From the NCBI GenBank assembly GCA_900539145.1, contig UQAX01000002.1, positions 38,486-102,485 on the forward strand: 64,000 bases of DNA. Reading direction: 5' to 3'. Shown here one piece after another: positions 24,723 to 32,085 of this stretch. The translations under genes were made by a program, and so were the position numbers. Each line of letters opens with the position of its first letter. Position 1 is the first letter of the stretch. This stretch comes from an uncultured Blautia sp. (GTDB lineage Bacteria > Bacillota > Clostridia > Lachnospirales > Lachnospiraceae). The notes beneath the pieces are model-generated. The model was not told the origin of the DNA. It worked only from the letters and a program-made list of their open reading frames with translations, and did no database searches.

Positions 24723-25868
24723 TTAAGAAATCAAAAAGGAGGCTGAAATAATTGCTCCGTTTCCCTCTATTCTGTTCGCCAGACTGACAGTTCCTCCGTG
24801 TAAATTACAGAGCATATTGCAAATATAAAGTCCAATTCCAAAGTGTTCCTCTTCCTGCTCACTGCTGTAATAAGGCGCAATAGCTTTATGCAGTTCACTG
24901 TCTAAAAAGCCTTTTCCGTCATCCTCTACATATAAATACATGTATTTTCCTGCTGCCTTTTCTTCGATTTCAACGGACACAATCACCTGACTTTTTGCAA
25001 AACGAATGGCATTGGATAACAGGTTATCTAAAACCTCCAGCACAATATTTTCATCAAAAAACACCGTTTGTTTTTCCATTTCCTCAGACAAATATTTTAC
25101 AGAAAGTGTAACAGCTCCACCCATATTTAAAGCTTCTACAATGCCTTCTATGGTTCTGCAAAAATGAAACAGCTCTGTCTTTTCCTTCTCAATGGGATAT
25201 TCATCCAAATTGCGAACTTCTTTCATTGTCTTGCTGAAATCAGACAGTCGTTCCAGCTGATTTGTCATCAAAAGTAAAATATCTGTCATCTTTTCCTGAC
25301 TTACTGCACCCTGAGGCAAGTATCGGCTTAAAAATTCGCAGTACCCCTTTAAAACTGTTAAAGGGGTGCGTAAATCATGGGCAAATGCTGCATTTAACTG
25401 CTTTTGCTCCTCTATCAGCTTCCACATATACTCATAATTTTCTACCAAGGTTTCCCGCATTTTATCCATAGATTTTAAAAGCTGTCCCATCTCATCCTGA
25501 CTTTCGTACTCTAAAGAGAACTGTAAATTCTGCTTTTGTATCTCCAAAACTCCCTTTTCCAAAAGGGCAAACGGACGCTTTAATCTGTTCTTATAAAACC
25601 GCTTCAGCATCAGAATTACGGCTGCCGCCAAGTAGAAAAAACCGGAAAATCTGAAACCTATTTCCCATAAAATCACCTGCCACTGCTCCAATTCTATTCT
25701 TCCTGTATGCCACATCAAAAGCCGTCTGTCGCAAATACGCACTGTAAGAACAGTAAGTACAAAGGCAGCTCCTCCGTAAAGAAGAAAATAGCATAAAACT
25801 CCACGAAATAAAGACATTTCCTGTATCCGCTTTTTCAAGTTTTCAAGCTTTACATCTATCCAATCCAT
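24723..25868 (-). CDS. Sensor histidine kinase
   Basis: The 381-residue kinase has two membrane segments (about residues 20-45 and 70-90) that enclose only a short extracellular loop. A HAMP-like linker follows, then the dimerisation helix with the phospho-accepting His in FAHDLRTPLTVLKG and the ATPase domain with N-box EVLDNLLSNAIRF, G1 EDDGKGF and G2 FGIGLYICNMLC. The tiny sensor loop is typical of kinases that sense through a partner membrane protein, as in BceS-like systems. The ATG at 25868 overlaps the end of the response regulator by 13 bases. I see no clear promoter in the 80-base gap before the ATPase gene. Confidence 0.9.
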   Translation of the reverse strand: MDWIDVKLENLKKRIQEMSLFRGVLCYFLLYGGAAFVLTVLTVRICDRRLLMWHTGRIELEQWQVILWEIGFRFSGFFYLAAAVILMLKRFYKNRLKRPFALLEKGVLEIQKQNLQFSLEYESQDEMGQLLKSMDKMRETLVENYEYMWKLIEEQKQLNAAFAHDLRTPLTVLKGYCEFLSRYLPQGAVSQEKMTDILLLMTNQLERLSDFSKTMKEVRNLDEYPIEKEKTELFHFCRTIEGIVEALNMGGAVTLSVKYLSEEMEKQTVFFDENIVLEVLDNLLSNAIRFAKSQVIVSVEIEEKAAGKYMYLYVEDDGKGFLDSELHKAIAPYYSSEQEEEHFGIGLYICNMLCNLHGGTVSLANRIEGNGAIISASFLIS

Positions 25869-26524
25869 TGATATCCCACTCCCCATACAGTTTTAATATA
25901 TTCCTTGTCTGTATATGCACTGATTTTATTGCGAATACGTCTGATATGCTCTGTAATAATAGTATTGTCACCTGTTCCGTCAATCCCCCTTACCTGCTCG
26001 TAAATCTGCTCCTTGCTGAAAATCTGTCCGGGGTTCATAGACAACAATTCTAAAATATTGAACTCTGTTTTTGTAAGCGTAACAGGCGTTCCGTCATAAG
26101 AAATACTCCGCTGACTGTAAGAAATCACAAACCCTTTTTGGCTGTCCTTTGTAGGCTGACGGCGTTCTTCCCTCCTGATATGTGCCATAACTCTTGCACC
26201 TAATTCTTCTATGGAAAAAGGTTTTAAAATGTAATCATCTCCGCCCATCAGAAAGCCATTAATTCTGTCCTGCTCTTCTATTTTTGCGGTTAAAAATAAA
26301 ATAGGGCACTCTATTTTTTCTCGGATTTCCTGACATACATGCAGACCGTCAATATCCGGTAAATTGATGTCAAGCAAAATCAAATCGAAATTCTCCATAG
26401 CTTTTTCTATGGCTTCCTGTCCGTTTTTTGCAGTTAAAACCTCATATCCCTGTATTTCAAAATAATCCTTTAAAAGCTGCAAAATTCCTATTTCATCATC
26501 TACAATTAAAATCCTGTAACCCAT
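25856..26524 (-). CDS. OmpR-family response regulator
   Basis: The 222-residue regulator has a receiver domain with the acidic pair ILIVDDE, the phospho-acceptor Asp in LILLDINLPD, Thr in LFLTAK and Lys in DDYILKPF. A C-terminal OmpR-type winged helix follows (LTKTEFNILELLSMNPGQIF, TVWGVGYQW). It is paired with the kinase encoded directly downstream and probably controls the ABC genes beyond it. I saw no convincing promoter in the 26525-26600 gap. Confidence 0.93.
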   Translation of the reverse strand: MGYRILIVDDEIGILQLLKDYFEIQGYEVLTAKNGQEAIEKAMENFDLILLDINLPDIDGLHVCQEIREKIECPILFLTAKIEEQDRINGFLMGGDDYILKPFSIEELGARVMAHIRREERRQPTKDSQKGFVISYSQRSISYDGTPVTLTKTEFNILELLSMNPGQIFSKEQIYEQVRGIDGTGDNTIITEHIRRIRNKISAYTDKEYIKTVWGVGYQWIG

Positions 26525-26600
26525 TTTTTATTCCCTTCCATGATTATTTTTTCTCAGTTTACCCCAAAATTCTCTACAAAAAATCTATTTATCATTACAT

Positions 26601-26645
26601 AAAAAGAGCCGCTGCATCAAGTATTCTCTTGACACAACAACTCTT
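26601..26645 (-). terminator. Terminator after the beta-lactamase-fold gene
   Basis: Read on the minus strand, an 18-pair stem (arms at 26628-26645 and 26604-26621, including several G-U pairs) closes a 6-base loop and is followed by T5. The G-U pairs become mismatches in the other direction, so it works for the minus strand only. Confidence 0.75.
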
Positions 26646-26649
26646 ATTC

Positions 26650-27666
26650 TCATGGATTTAAAGTATCATATACCATCTTCGTAAGTTCATGGATATCTCC
26701 GTATACTTCCTCTGCTCCATTGGTATCTTTTGTCATAATACATAAAATGAAGTCTGTACTGTCTCCATATACGATGGCCGCATCATGCTGTACCTCAGAA
26801 GTTTCTCCAGTTTTATTGGCAACCTTAGTTCCTTCAGGAAGTCCCTGAGGGATTTTTATGGTATTTTCCTGATTTAACAATAAATGCAGCATATTTCCTG
26901 ATTTTTCATGGCTGACACAGTTTCCCGTATAAATTTTTTCCAAAAGCTTTCCACAGTCTTTCACCGTAGTTACATTATCACCCTTGCCGTCTTTTTCAGA
27001 CTTGGAGTATGCCGGATGTAAAGTGGTATGTATTCCTGTATCTTCATATCCGTTTTCTTCCAGATATTCATTGATTTTCGCCGCTCCCTTGACAAAGCTT
27101 CGGTCTGAGGACTGCACTTTTATCAGCTCATTATAAGCTTCATTATCGGAAACTTCTATCATTTCCTCTAAAAGCTTTTTTGTTTCGCTCCAAGCTTTCT
27201 TTGCACTTCCGTAATACTCTGTCTGGGTTTCCATGACTTCATCCAGATTTTCATAAGTGGCAGCCATAACAAATAATTTTACTAAACTTGCCGGATACAT
27301 AGGCTCATTGTTTAACACAATTTCATTTCCGTAATCCATTTCCTGAATGTATACGCTCCAGTCTCCTGCAAACCCGCTTACCATCTTTTCTGTTTCTGTC
27401 TGAAGCTTTTTCATCAGCGCTTCACGCTCTTTTGCTTCCTTTTCATGCTCTTTTTGGCGAACTTTTACAGCCGCTTCTTTTGCTTCTTCCTTGGCAATCT
27501 GAGCTTCCTTTTTCGCTTTTTCTTCCTTTGCGTCTGCTCTGGCAGATGTTACGCAGGATACAAAATAGATACTGAGTCCTATAACGAAAACAACTGCAAC
27601 AACAAGCCCTAATTGCCTTCTTACTGCTCTTTTTCTAAGCAATCTTCTTCTCTCGTTGGCATCCAT
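26650..27666 (-). CDS. Membrane-anchored serine hydrolase of the class A beta-lactamase fold
   Basis: The 338-residue protein has a basic N-terminus (MDANERRRLLRKRAVRRQ), one membrane anchor (about 19-38), and then a charged Ala/Lys/Glu coiled coil (about 42-95) that lifts the domain off the membrane. The hydrolase domain keeps the three signature motifs: SLVK with the nucleophilic serine, SDN and KTG (ANKTGET). I cannot find the E-x-x-L-N omega-loop glutamate that class A enzymes use for deacylation. So it may be a cell-wall peptidase or penicillin binder rather than an active beta-lactamase. It follows lysC by 17 bases. Confidence 0.8.
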   Translation of the reverse strand: MDANERRRLLRKRAVRRQLGLVVAVVFVIGLSIYFVSCVTSARADAKEEKAKKEAQIAKEEAKEAAVKVRQKEHEKEAKEREALMKKLQTETEKMVSGFAGDWSVYIQEMDYGNEIVLNNEPMYPASLVKLFVMAATYENLDEVMETQTEYYGSAKKAWSETKKLLEEMIEVSDNEAYNELIKVQSSDRSFVKGAAKINEYLEENGYEDTGIHTTLHPAYSKSEKDGKGDNVTTVKDCGKLLEKIYTGNCVSHEKSGNMLHLLLNQENTIKIPQGLPEGTKVANKTGETSEVQHDAAIVYGDSTDFILCIMTKDTNGAEEVYGDIHELTKMVYDTLNP

Positions 27667-27683
27667 ACTTATCGCTTTTCCTC

Positions 27684-28901
27684 TTAGCTTCTCTCAGACA
27701 AACCAAATGCTTCATGAACTGCGTTCATAGCTGCCACTGCATCCTTTTGTGCTACTAAAACTGTAATTCTGATTTCAGAAGTGGCAATCATGTTAATGTT
27801 TACATCCTGATTATACAGACATTCAAACATCTTTGCCGCAACACCCGGATTAGACATCATACCCGCACCTACAATAGAAAGCTTTGCAACATCACAGTTA
27901 TATTCTACCTTCTCAAAGCCCAGAGCTTCTTTCTTTTCCTCTAAAAGTGCAATGGCTTCATCCAGATTTTCATGAGAAACCGTAAAGGAAATATCCTTTG
28001 TGCCATCTCTTCCCACAGACTGGATAATAATATCTACGTTAATATTTTTCTTTGCCAAGGTATTAAAGAGCTTAAATGCACTTCCCGGCATATCCTGAAT
28101 ACCGATTACTGAAATTCTGTCTGCATTTTTATCTAATGCAACCCCACTGATAATCATTCTTTCCACTTTATTGACAACCTCCTTTACTACGGTTCCTTCT
28201 GAATTATTTAAGCTTGAACGTACCACAAGACGCACGCCGTATTTCTTTGCCATTTCCACAGAACGGTTATGTAACACGCCTGCTCCTAATGTAGCCAAAT
28301 CCAGCATTTCGTCATAAGTAATTGCTTTTAACTTTTTCGCTGTCGACACAAGACGAGGATCGGCTGTATAAACGCCGTCTACGTCTGTATAGATTTCACA
28401 GGCATCCGCATGAAGAACTGCTGCCAAAGCTACTGCTGTGGTATCAGAGCCGCCTCTGCCCAATGTTGTATAATCATCATATTTATTTACACCCTGAAAG
28501 CCTGTTATAATTACGATTTTTCGGTCTTCCAGTTCTCTTTTAATTCTCTCTGTGTCGATTTTCTTTAACCTTGCATTTCCATAACTGCTGGTGGTGTGCA
28601 TAGGTACTTGAAAAGCATTTAAGGAAACAGCTCTTACTCCCAACTGTGCCATTGCCATTGCCATAAGGGATACAGACATCTGCTCACCAATGGTAAATAA
28701 CATATCCATTTCCCGCTTAGGTGGATTGGGATTGATATCATGAGCTTTTTCAATCAATTCATCCGTATATTTCCCCATTGCAGACAAAACAACCACAACA
28801 TCATTTCCTTTTTCATAGTCCTCTATACACCTTTTTGCCACATTGAAAATGCGTTCTTTATCGGCAACAGAGGTTCCTCCAAACTTCTTAACAATTAACA
28901 T
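27684..28901 (-). CDS. lysC: Aspartate kinase
   Basis: The 405-residue enzyme phosphorylates aspartate, the first step towards lysine, threonine and methionine. It has the N-terminal VKKFGGTSVADKERI motif, the kinase blocks GFQGVNKYDDYTTLGRGGSD and TDVDGVYTADPRLV, and two C-terminal ACT domains (about 265-405, including IGIQDMPGSAFKLFNTLAKK) for feedback by amino acids. The ATG at 28901 follows an AGGAGG site; the open frame extends 18 codons further but without such a site. No lysine riboswitch fits in the short leader. Confidence 0.95.
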   Translation of the reverse strand: MLIVKKFGGTSVADKERIFNVAKRCIEDYEKGNDVVVVLSAMGKYTDELIEKAHDINPNPPKREMDMLFTIGEQMSVSLMAMAMAQLGVRAVSLNAFQVPMHTTSSYGNARLKKIDTERIKRELEDRKIVIITGFQGVNKYDDYTTLGRGGSDTTAVALAAVLHADACEIYTDVDGVYTADPRLVSTAKKLKAITYDEMLDLATLGAGVLHNRSVEMAKKYGVRLVVRSSLNNSEGTVVKEVVNKVERMIISGVALDKNADRISVIGIQDMPGSAFKLFNTLAKKNINVDIIIQSVGRDGTKDISFTVSHENLDEAIALLEEKKEALGFEKVEYNCDVAKLSIVGAGMMSNPGVAAKMFECLYNQDVNINMIATSEIRITVLVAQKDAVAAMNAVHEAFGLSERS

Positions 28902-28959
28902 GGTTTCCTCCTGCTCAACAGCTTGTCCCGCTGTTTTTTCTAAATTGTAAAACAACTAT

Positions 28960-28988
28960 ATAATACTATACCATTTCATTGCGGTCAA
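28960..28988 (-). promoter_or_regulatory. Promoter of lysC
   Basis: TTGACC (28983-28988) and TATTAT (28960-28965) are 17 bases apart on the minus strand. It is back to back with the promoter of the GntR-type gene. Confidence 0.7.
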
Positions 28989-29006
28989 TTAAAAATAAGA
29001 AAGCTC

Positions 29007-29035
29007 TTGCAGTTTCTTTTGTTTCGCAATATAAT
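29007..29035 (+). promoter_or_regulatory. Promoter of the FadR-type regulator gene
   Basis: TTGCAG (29007-29012) and TATAAT (29030-29035) have a 17-base spacer, 33 bases before the ATG. Confidence 0.7.
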
Positions 29036-29067
29036 GAACTCAAATTTTACTGTTTTGGAGAAAGATT

Positions 29068-29775
29068 ATGGAATTTGAGAAAATCAGTTCCCCCTCTCTT
29101 CGGGAACTTTTTGTAGACCAATTAGAAAATATGATTTTGTCAGGAAAGTTAAAAATCGGCGAAAAGCTGCCTCCCGAACGTCAACTTGCTCAGATGATGC
29201 AGGTCAGTCGTGCTGTGGTAAACAGCGGAATTGCAGAATTGGAAAAAAAGGGGTTCTTAATCGTGAAGCCCCGAAGCGGAACTTTTGTAGCGGACTATCG
29301 CAGAAAAGGCACGGTGGAAACTTTGGTTGCCATTATGAAATATAACGGAGGACGTATCCGCAGGGAAGAAATCCGCTCCATTTTAGAGGTGCGTATTGCT
29401 CTTGATACACTGATTGCCAGACTGAGTATTCCTATGATTACAGACGAGGAAATTCAGGTGCTTTTAGAAAAAGTAGAAGCTATTCAAAATACTGCAAGTG
29501 TTCAGGAAGCCATTGAAGCTGCTTTTGCCTTTCAGCATGAATTTGCTCTTTCCTCTAAAAACACTTTGATACCTCTGATTTTTCAGTCCTTTCATGCGCC
29601 TATCTTTACCATGTGGGAACGCTTCTGCGAACTCTACGGTGTAGAAATGCTGTATAAACGTAATTATACGATGTGGACATATATAAAAAGCCGAGACACA
29701 CAAGGCGCAGTGGATTGGATTGAATATTCCCTAAAGCAATGTATTGATGGGGATACACAGATTTATTTTGATTAG
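29068..29775 (+). CDS. GntR-family (FadR subfamily) transcriptional regulator
   Basis: The 235-residue protein has a GntR winged helix at 1-75 (GEKLPPERQLAQMMQVSRAVV, core PPERQLAQMMQVSRAVV) and a C-terminal all-helical FCD/FadR-like ligand domain, with IRSILEVRIALDTLIARLS near 110-130 and FQHEFALSSKN near 165. It stands alone on the plus strand next to lysC. FadR-type regulators bind TNGTNNNACNA sites. Such a site lies at the hypB operon 6 kb away, but none is visible at its own promoter, so its target is uncertain. A short hairpin follows the gene. Confidence 0.87.
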   Translation: MEFEKISSPSLRELFVDQLENMILSGKLKIGEKLPPERQLAQMMQVSRAVVNSGIAELEKKGFLIVKPRSGTFVADYRRKGTVETLVAIMKYNGGRIRREEIRSILEVRIALDTLIARLSIPMITDEEIQVLLEKVEAIQNTASVQEAIEAAFAFQHEFALSSKNTLIPLIFQSFHAPIFTMWERFCELYGVEMLYKRNYTMWTYIKSRDTQGAVDWIEYSLKQCIDGDTQIYFD

Positions 29776-29783
29776 AGAAAACA

Positions 29784-29806
29784 AGGCTGTTATTTTATGA
29801 CAGCCT
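29784..29806 (+). terminator. Weak hairpin after the FadR-type gene
   Basis: AGGCTGT (29784-29790) pairs with ACAGCCT (29800-29806). There is no strong T-run after it, so it may not terminate well. Confidence 0.4.
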
Positions 29807-29873
29807 CATGATAAAATTACATTTTATTTTTCATCTACCAGTCGAACCCCTGTATCTTCTGATAACTCTATTG

Positions 29874-30533
29874 TCAATCCCAATTTGCTTGTTTTCCCAT
29901 AACCTTATTCATAGTTTTTTCAATTTCTCCGTCTCTGCCTCCTATACATAAAAAAGGAAGCGCTAAACCTTTATCATTGTAATAGGAAATCCATACACCA
30001 CGTGCTTTTCCTGAATATATGTATTGAAAATTCTTCATATATCTTTTCTCATAAAGTATTCCATTTATCACTAACCAGTTTCTACTTGCAAACATATATT
30101 CCGCTCGCAAAGCAGGATTTTCAAATTTTACTCTTTCGAACTTTTCATTTCTCAATTTGTTTTCCAATTCATCTTTAGAAAAAAAGTGATTTAAAACAAT
30201 CGCACAATGATATGGTCTTCTCACATATCTCCAAATAGGATATGCTATTAAAACAGTAATAAAAATAAAAAATAATGTAATTTCAAGAAACTCTTTTTCG
30301 TTTTTCATCCATACCAATATACAGCCTCTTACAGATGGGTAAAGACTAAGCAGCCACAGTAAAACTAATATACATTTTTTTAACGGATAAAGTCTAAACC
30401 ATTCAATCAATTTAATCGGACAGTCACTTGAACTATAATCTCCGTTTGCAAATTTATCAGCAAGTTGTTTTTGTATAATGGATGGCAAATTCACCCACAA
30501 AACTATCAGAAAAAATACAATCCAAATTATCAT
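29874..30533 (-). CDS. Membrane protein of unknown function, C-terminus possibly frameshifted
   Basis: The 219-residue protein has hydrophobic segments at about 1-18, 52-75 and 83-105, and then a soluble C-terminal half with LNHFFSKDELENKLRNEKF and GRDGEIEKTMNKVM. The tail resembles the soluble end of YcxB-like membrane proteins, but I do not recognise the family with confidence. The frame stops at 29874. A different frame beyond the stop reads LTIELSEDTGVRLVDEK before its own stop, which looks like lost coding sequence. It has its own promoter and lower GC than its neighbours, which may mean transfer. Confidence 0.6.
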   Translation of the reverse strand: MIIWIVFFLIVLWVNLPSIIQKQLADKFANGDYSSSDCPIKLIEWFRLYPLKKCILVLLWLLSLYPSVRGCILVWMKNEKEFLEITLFFIFITVLIAYPIWRYVRRPYHCAIVLNHFFSKDELENKLRNEKFERVKFENPALRAEYMFASRNWLVINGILYEKRYMKNFQYIYSGKARGVWISYYNDKGLALPFLCIGGRDGEIEKTMNKVMGKQANWD

Positions 30534-30567
30534 AATATCCCCTTTTTCTATTCAAATCTTTATCTGT

Positions 30568-30596
30568 ATTATATCAGTTACTTATATCGACTACAA
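30568..30596 (-). promoter_or_regulatory. Promoter of the 219-residue membrane protein gene
   Basis: TTGTAG (30591-30596) and TATAAT (30568-30573) are 17 bases apart on the minus strand. Confidence 0.7.
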
Positions 30597-30655
30597 CAAA
30601 AAACTGCTGTATAAAACAGCTATTGAACTATCAATAACTATTCATACAACAGTTT
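30594..30655 (-). terminator. Terminator of the hypB-hypA-DUF5692-like operon
   Basis: AAACTGCTGTAT (30601-30612) pairs with ATACAACAGTTT (30644-30655) with one G-U pair, and T6 follows on the minus strand. Its 10-base arm is identical to that of the terminator at 4261. Confidence 0.7.
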
Positions 30656-30662
30656 CTCTTTT

Positions 30663-31703
30663 TTATCTCTCTGCTCTTTCCATAGCCAGTTTAAAGTCCT
30701 TCTGGTCTGTAAAAATCTCATGTTTATATGGATTTTTCTTCTGCTGTTTTGCACGTTTGATAATCATTGCCATACATACAACATTGGCAATCAGTGCAAT
30801 AACCGCTACCACGCCCTGCATGGTGGGATTTGCCGCAGTCGGTCTTGTGGCAGCATCCATAAATCCGTCTGCATACAGTACCGGTATAGTGGTAAATCTG
30901 CTGGCATCCTGAAACAGCGGAAATACCTGTGCAAACATACACCATAAAGCCAATGTATTAGCTCTGTTCTGTATCCAACCGCCTTTATTCCAAAGAGCAT
31001 TGGCAACGGTAGGAGCTAAAAGAAGCGCCAGTCCGCAGTACCATGCGTGTGTAGGCAGATTGTTATAAGTATATTCAAAGTTCCATAAATCGTAAGCCAG
31101 AATAAAGCACCATGTCATATCCGGCCACAGCATATCTTTTTTATCCTTGGAAACATAAATTCCAAGCCAGCCTGTCATACAGAAAATATTGATTAAGCCG
31201 GAAATACCGTTTACCCAGTTCCACCAGCCACCGTATAACCATACGTTTTCAGATGACAGCCACCAACGGTCTCCGTATTCTGCCATTGCCATCATACCTC
31301 TGACACCGGACTCAAAGTCACTGACTACTGCGATTAAAATATTGATTGCCACAATGAGAAACGGAAACAGCTTAAACCATTCTTTTTTTCCAATTCCCCA
31401 TTTGTATTTAATCATCATAAAGCCGATACATCCTGCTGTTGCCGCATAAAGCTTCGCATAATGAAACCAGCTTGTCATGTGCAGATAAGTCTGGTTATGG
31501 AGCGCCCAATCTGCGCCCATAGCTCCACCTACATAAATTGCCACAAAATACACCGTCAACACTGCCGGTAAAATCAGGAAGCAGAAAATTCCTCCTGTTT
31601 TACTTCTTCTTGCCAGCTCATTCATAAGAATAAGTCCCGCAAACACTAAAACCCAGCCTAAAAGCTGCCATACTGTGTTATCTCCGTAAATCTGAAACAA
31701 CAT
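30663..31703 (-). CDS. Polytopic membrane protein, DUF5692-like
   Basis: The 346-residue protein has eight to nine hydrophobic segments rich in Trp and Tyr, with conserved-looking stretches such as DLWNFEYTYNNLPTHAWYCG and AYGDRWW-type motifs (seen as MAEYGDRWWLSSENVW). I believe it is the family called DUF5692, which has no assigned function. It is the last gene of the unit hypB, Fe-S flavoprotein, hypA and follows hypA by 34 bases with its own GGAAGGG site. A transporter for nickel or for a redox substrate would fit the context, but that is inference only. A good terminator follows. Confidence 0.6.
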   Translation of the reverse strand: MLFQIYGDNTVWQLLGWVLVFAGLILMNELARRSKTGGIFCFLILPAVLTVYFVAIYVGGAMGADWALHNQTYLHMTSWFHYAKLYAATAGCIGFMMIKYKWGIGKKEWFKLFPFLIVAINILIAVVSDFESGVRGMMAMAEYGDRWWLSSENVWLYGGWWNWVNGISGLINIFCMTGWLGIYVSKDKKDMLWPDMTWCFILAYDLWNFEYTYNNLPTHAWYCGLALLLAPTVANALWNKGGWIQNRANTLALWCMFAQVFPLFQDASRFTTIPVLYADGFMDAATRPTAANPTMQGVVAVIALIANVVCMAMIIKRAKQQKKNPYKHEIFTDQKDFKLAMERAER

Positions 31704-31737
31704 AAAATCCCTTCCTTTCTCTTTCTGCCTGCATTTT

Positions 31738-32082
31738 TCAGCAGGCAGTTATCTCTTTAATATTAAACTCATTTCCGGCTGCAAGATATGTATGCTCACT
31801 TTTGCAATAAGGACAGATTTTTCCAAATTCTGTTGTAGAATAAGTTTTTTTACAATCCTCGCAAAAGGTCACTGCCGGAATTTGTTCCACGGTAAGTGAT
31901 GCTCCCTGTAGAAGCTCTGTTCTGTCTGACGCCCACCGCCAGCAGCTTTGCAGATAATCTTCCAAAACTCCGGAAACTTCCCCGACTTCCAAAGTTACCC
32001 CCGCAATCTGCTTCAAATGGTTTTCTTCTCCCACTTCTTTTAAGCTGTCAATAATATGAAAGACTATTCCCAGCTCGTGCAT
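31738..32082 (-). CDS. hypA: Nickel chaperone HypA
   Basis: The 114-residue protein starts MHELGIVFHII, giving the conserved N-terminal nickel ligands Met1, His2 and Glu3. It has the zinc site formed by CEDC and CPYC (about residues 74-95). HypA loads nickel into [NiFe]-hydrogenase large subunits with HypB, and in some bacteria also supports urease. The start lies 3 bases after the flavoprotein stop codon. No nickel enzyme is encoded in this window, so the client is elsewhere or unusual. Confidence 0.93.
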   Translation of the reverse strand: MHELGIVFHIIDSLKEVGEENHLKQIAGVTLEVGEVSGVLEDYLQSCWRWASDRTELLQGASLTVEQIPAVTFCEDCKKTYSTTEFGKICPYCKSEHTYLAAGNEFNIKEITAC

Positions 32083-32085
32083 CTT

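Noticed and set aside
28902..28960. A lysine riboswitch upstream of lysC
   Set aside because: The space between promoter and start is far too short.
4261..30655. The shared terminator arm AAACTGCTGT at 4261 and 30601 as a dispersed repeat
   Set aside because: Only the 10-base arm is shared; loops and flanks differ, so chance is the simpler explanation.
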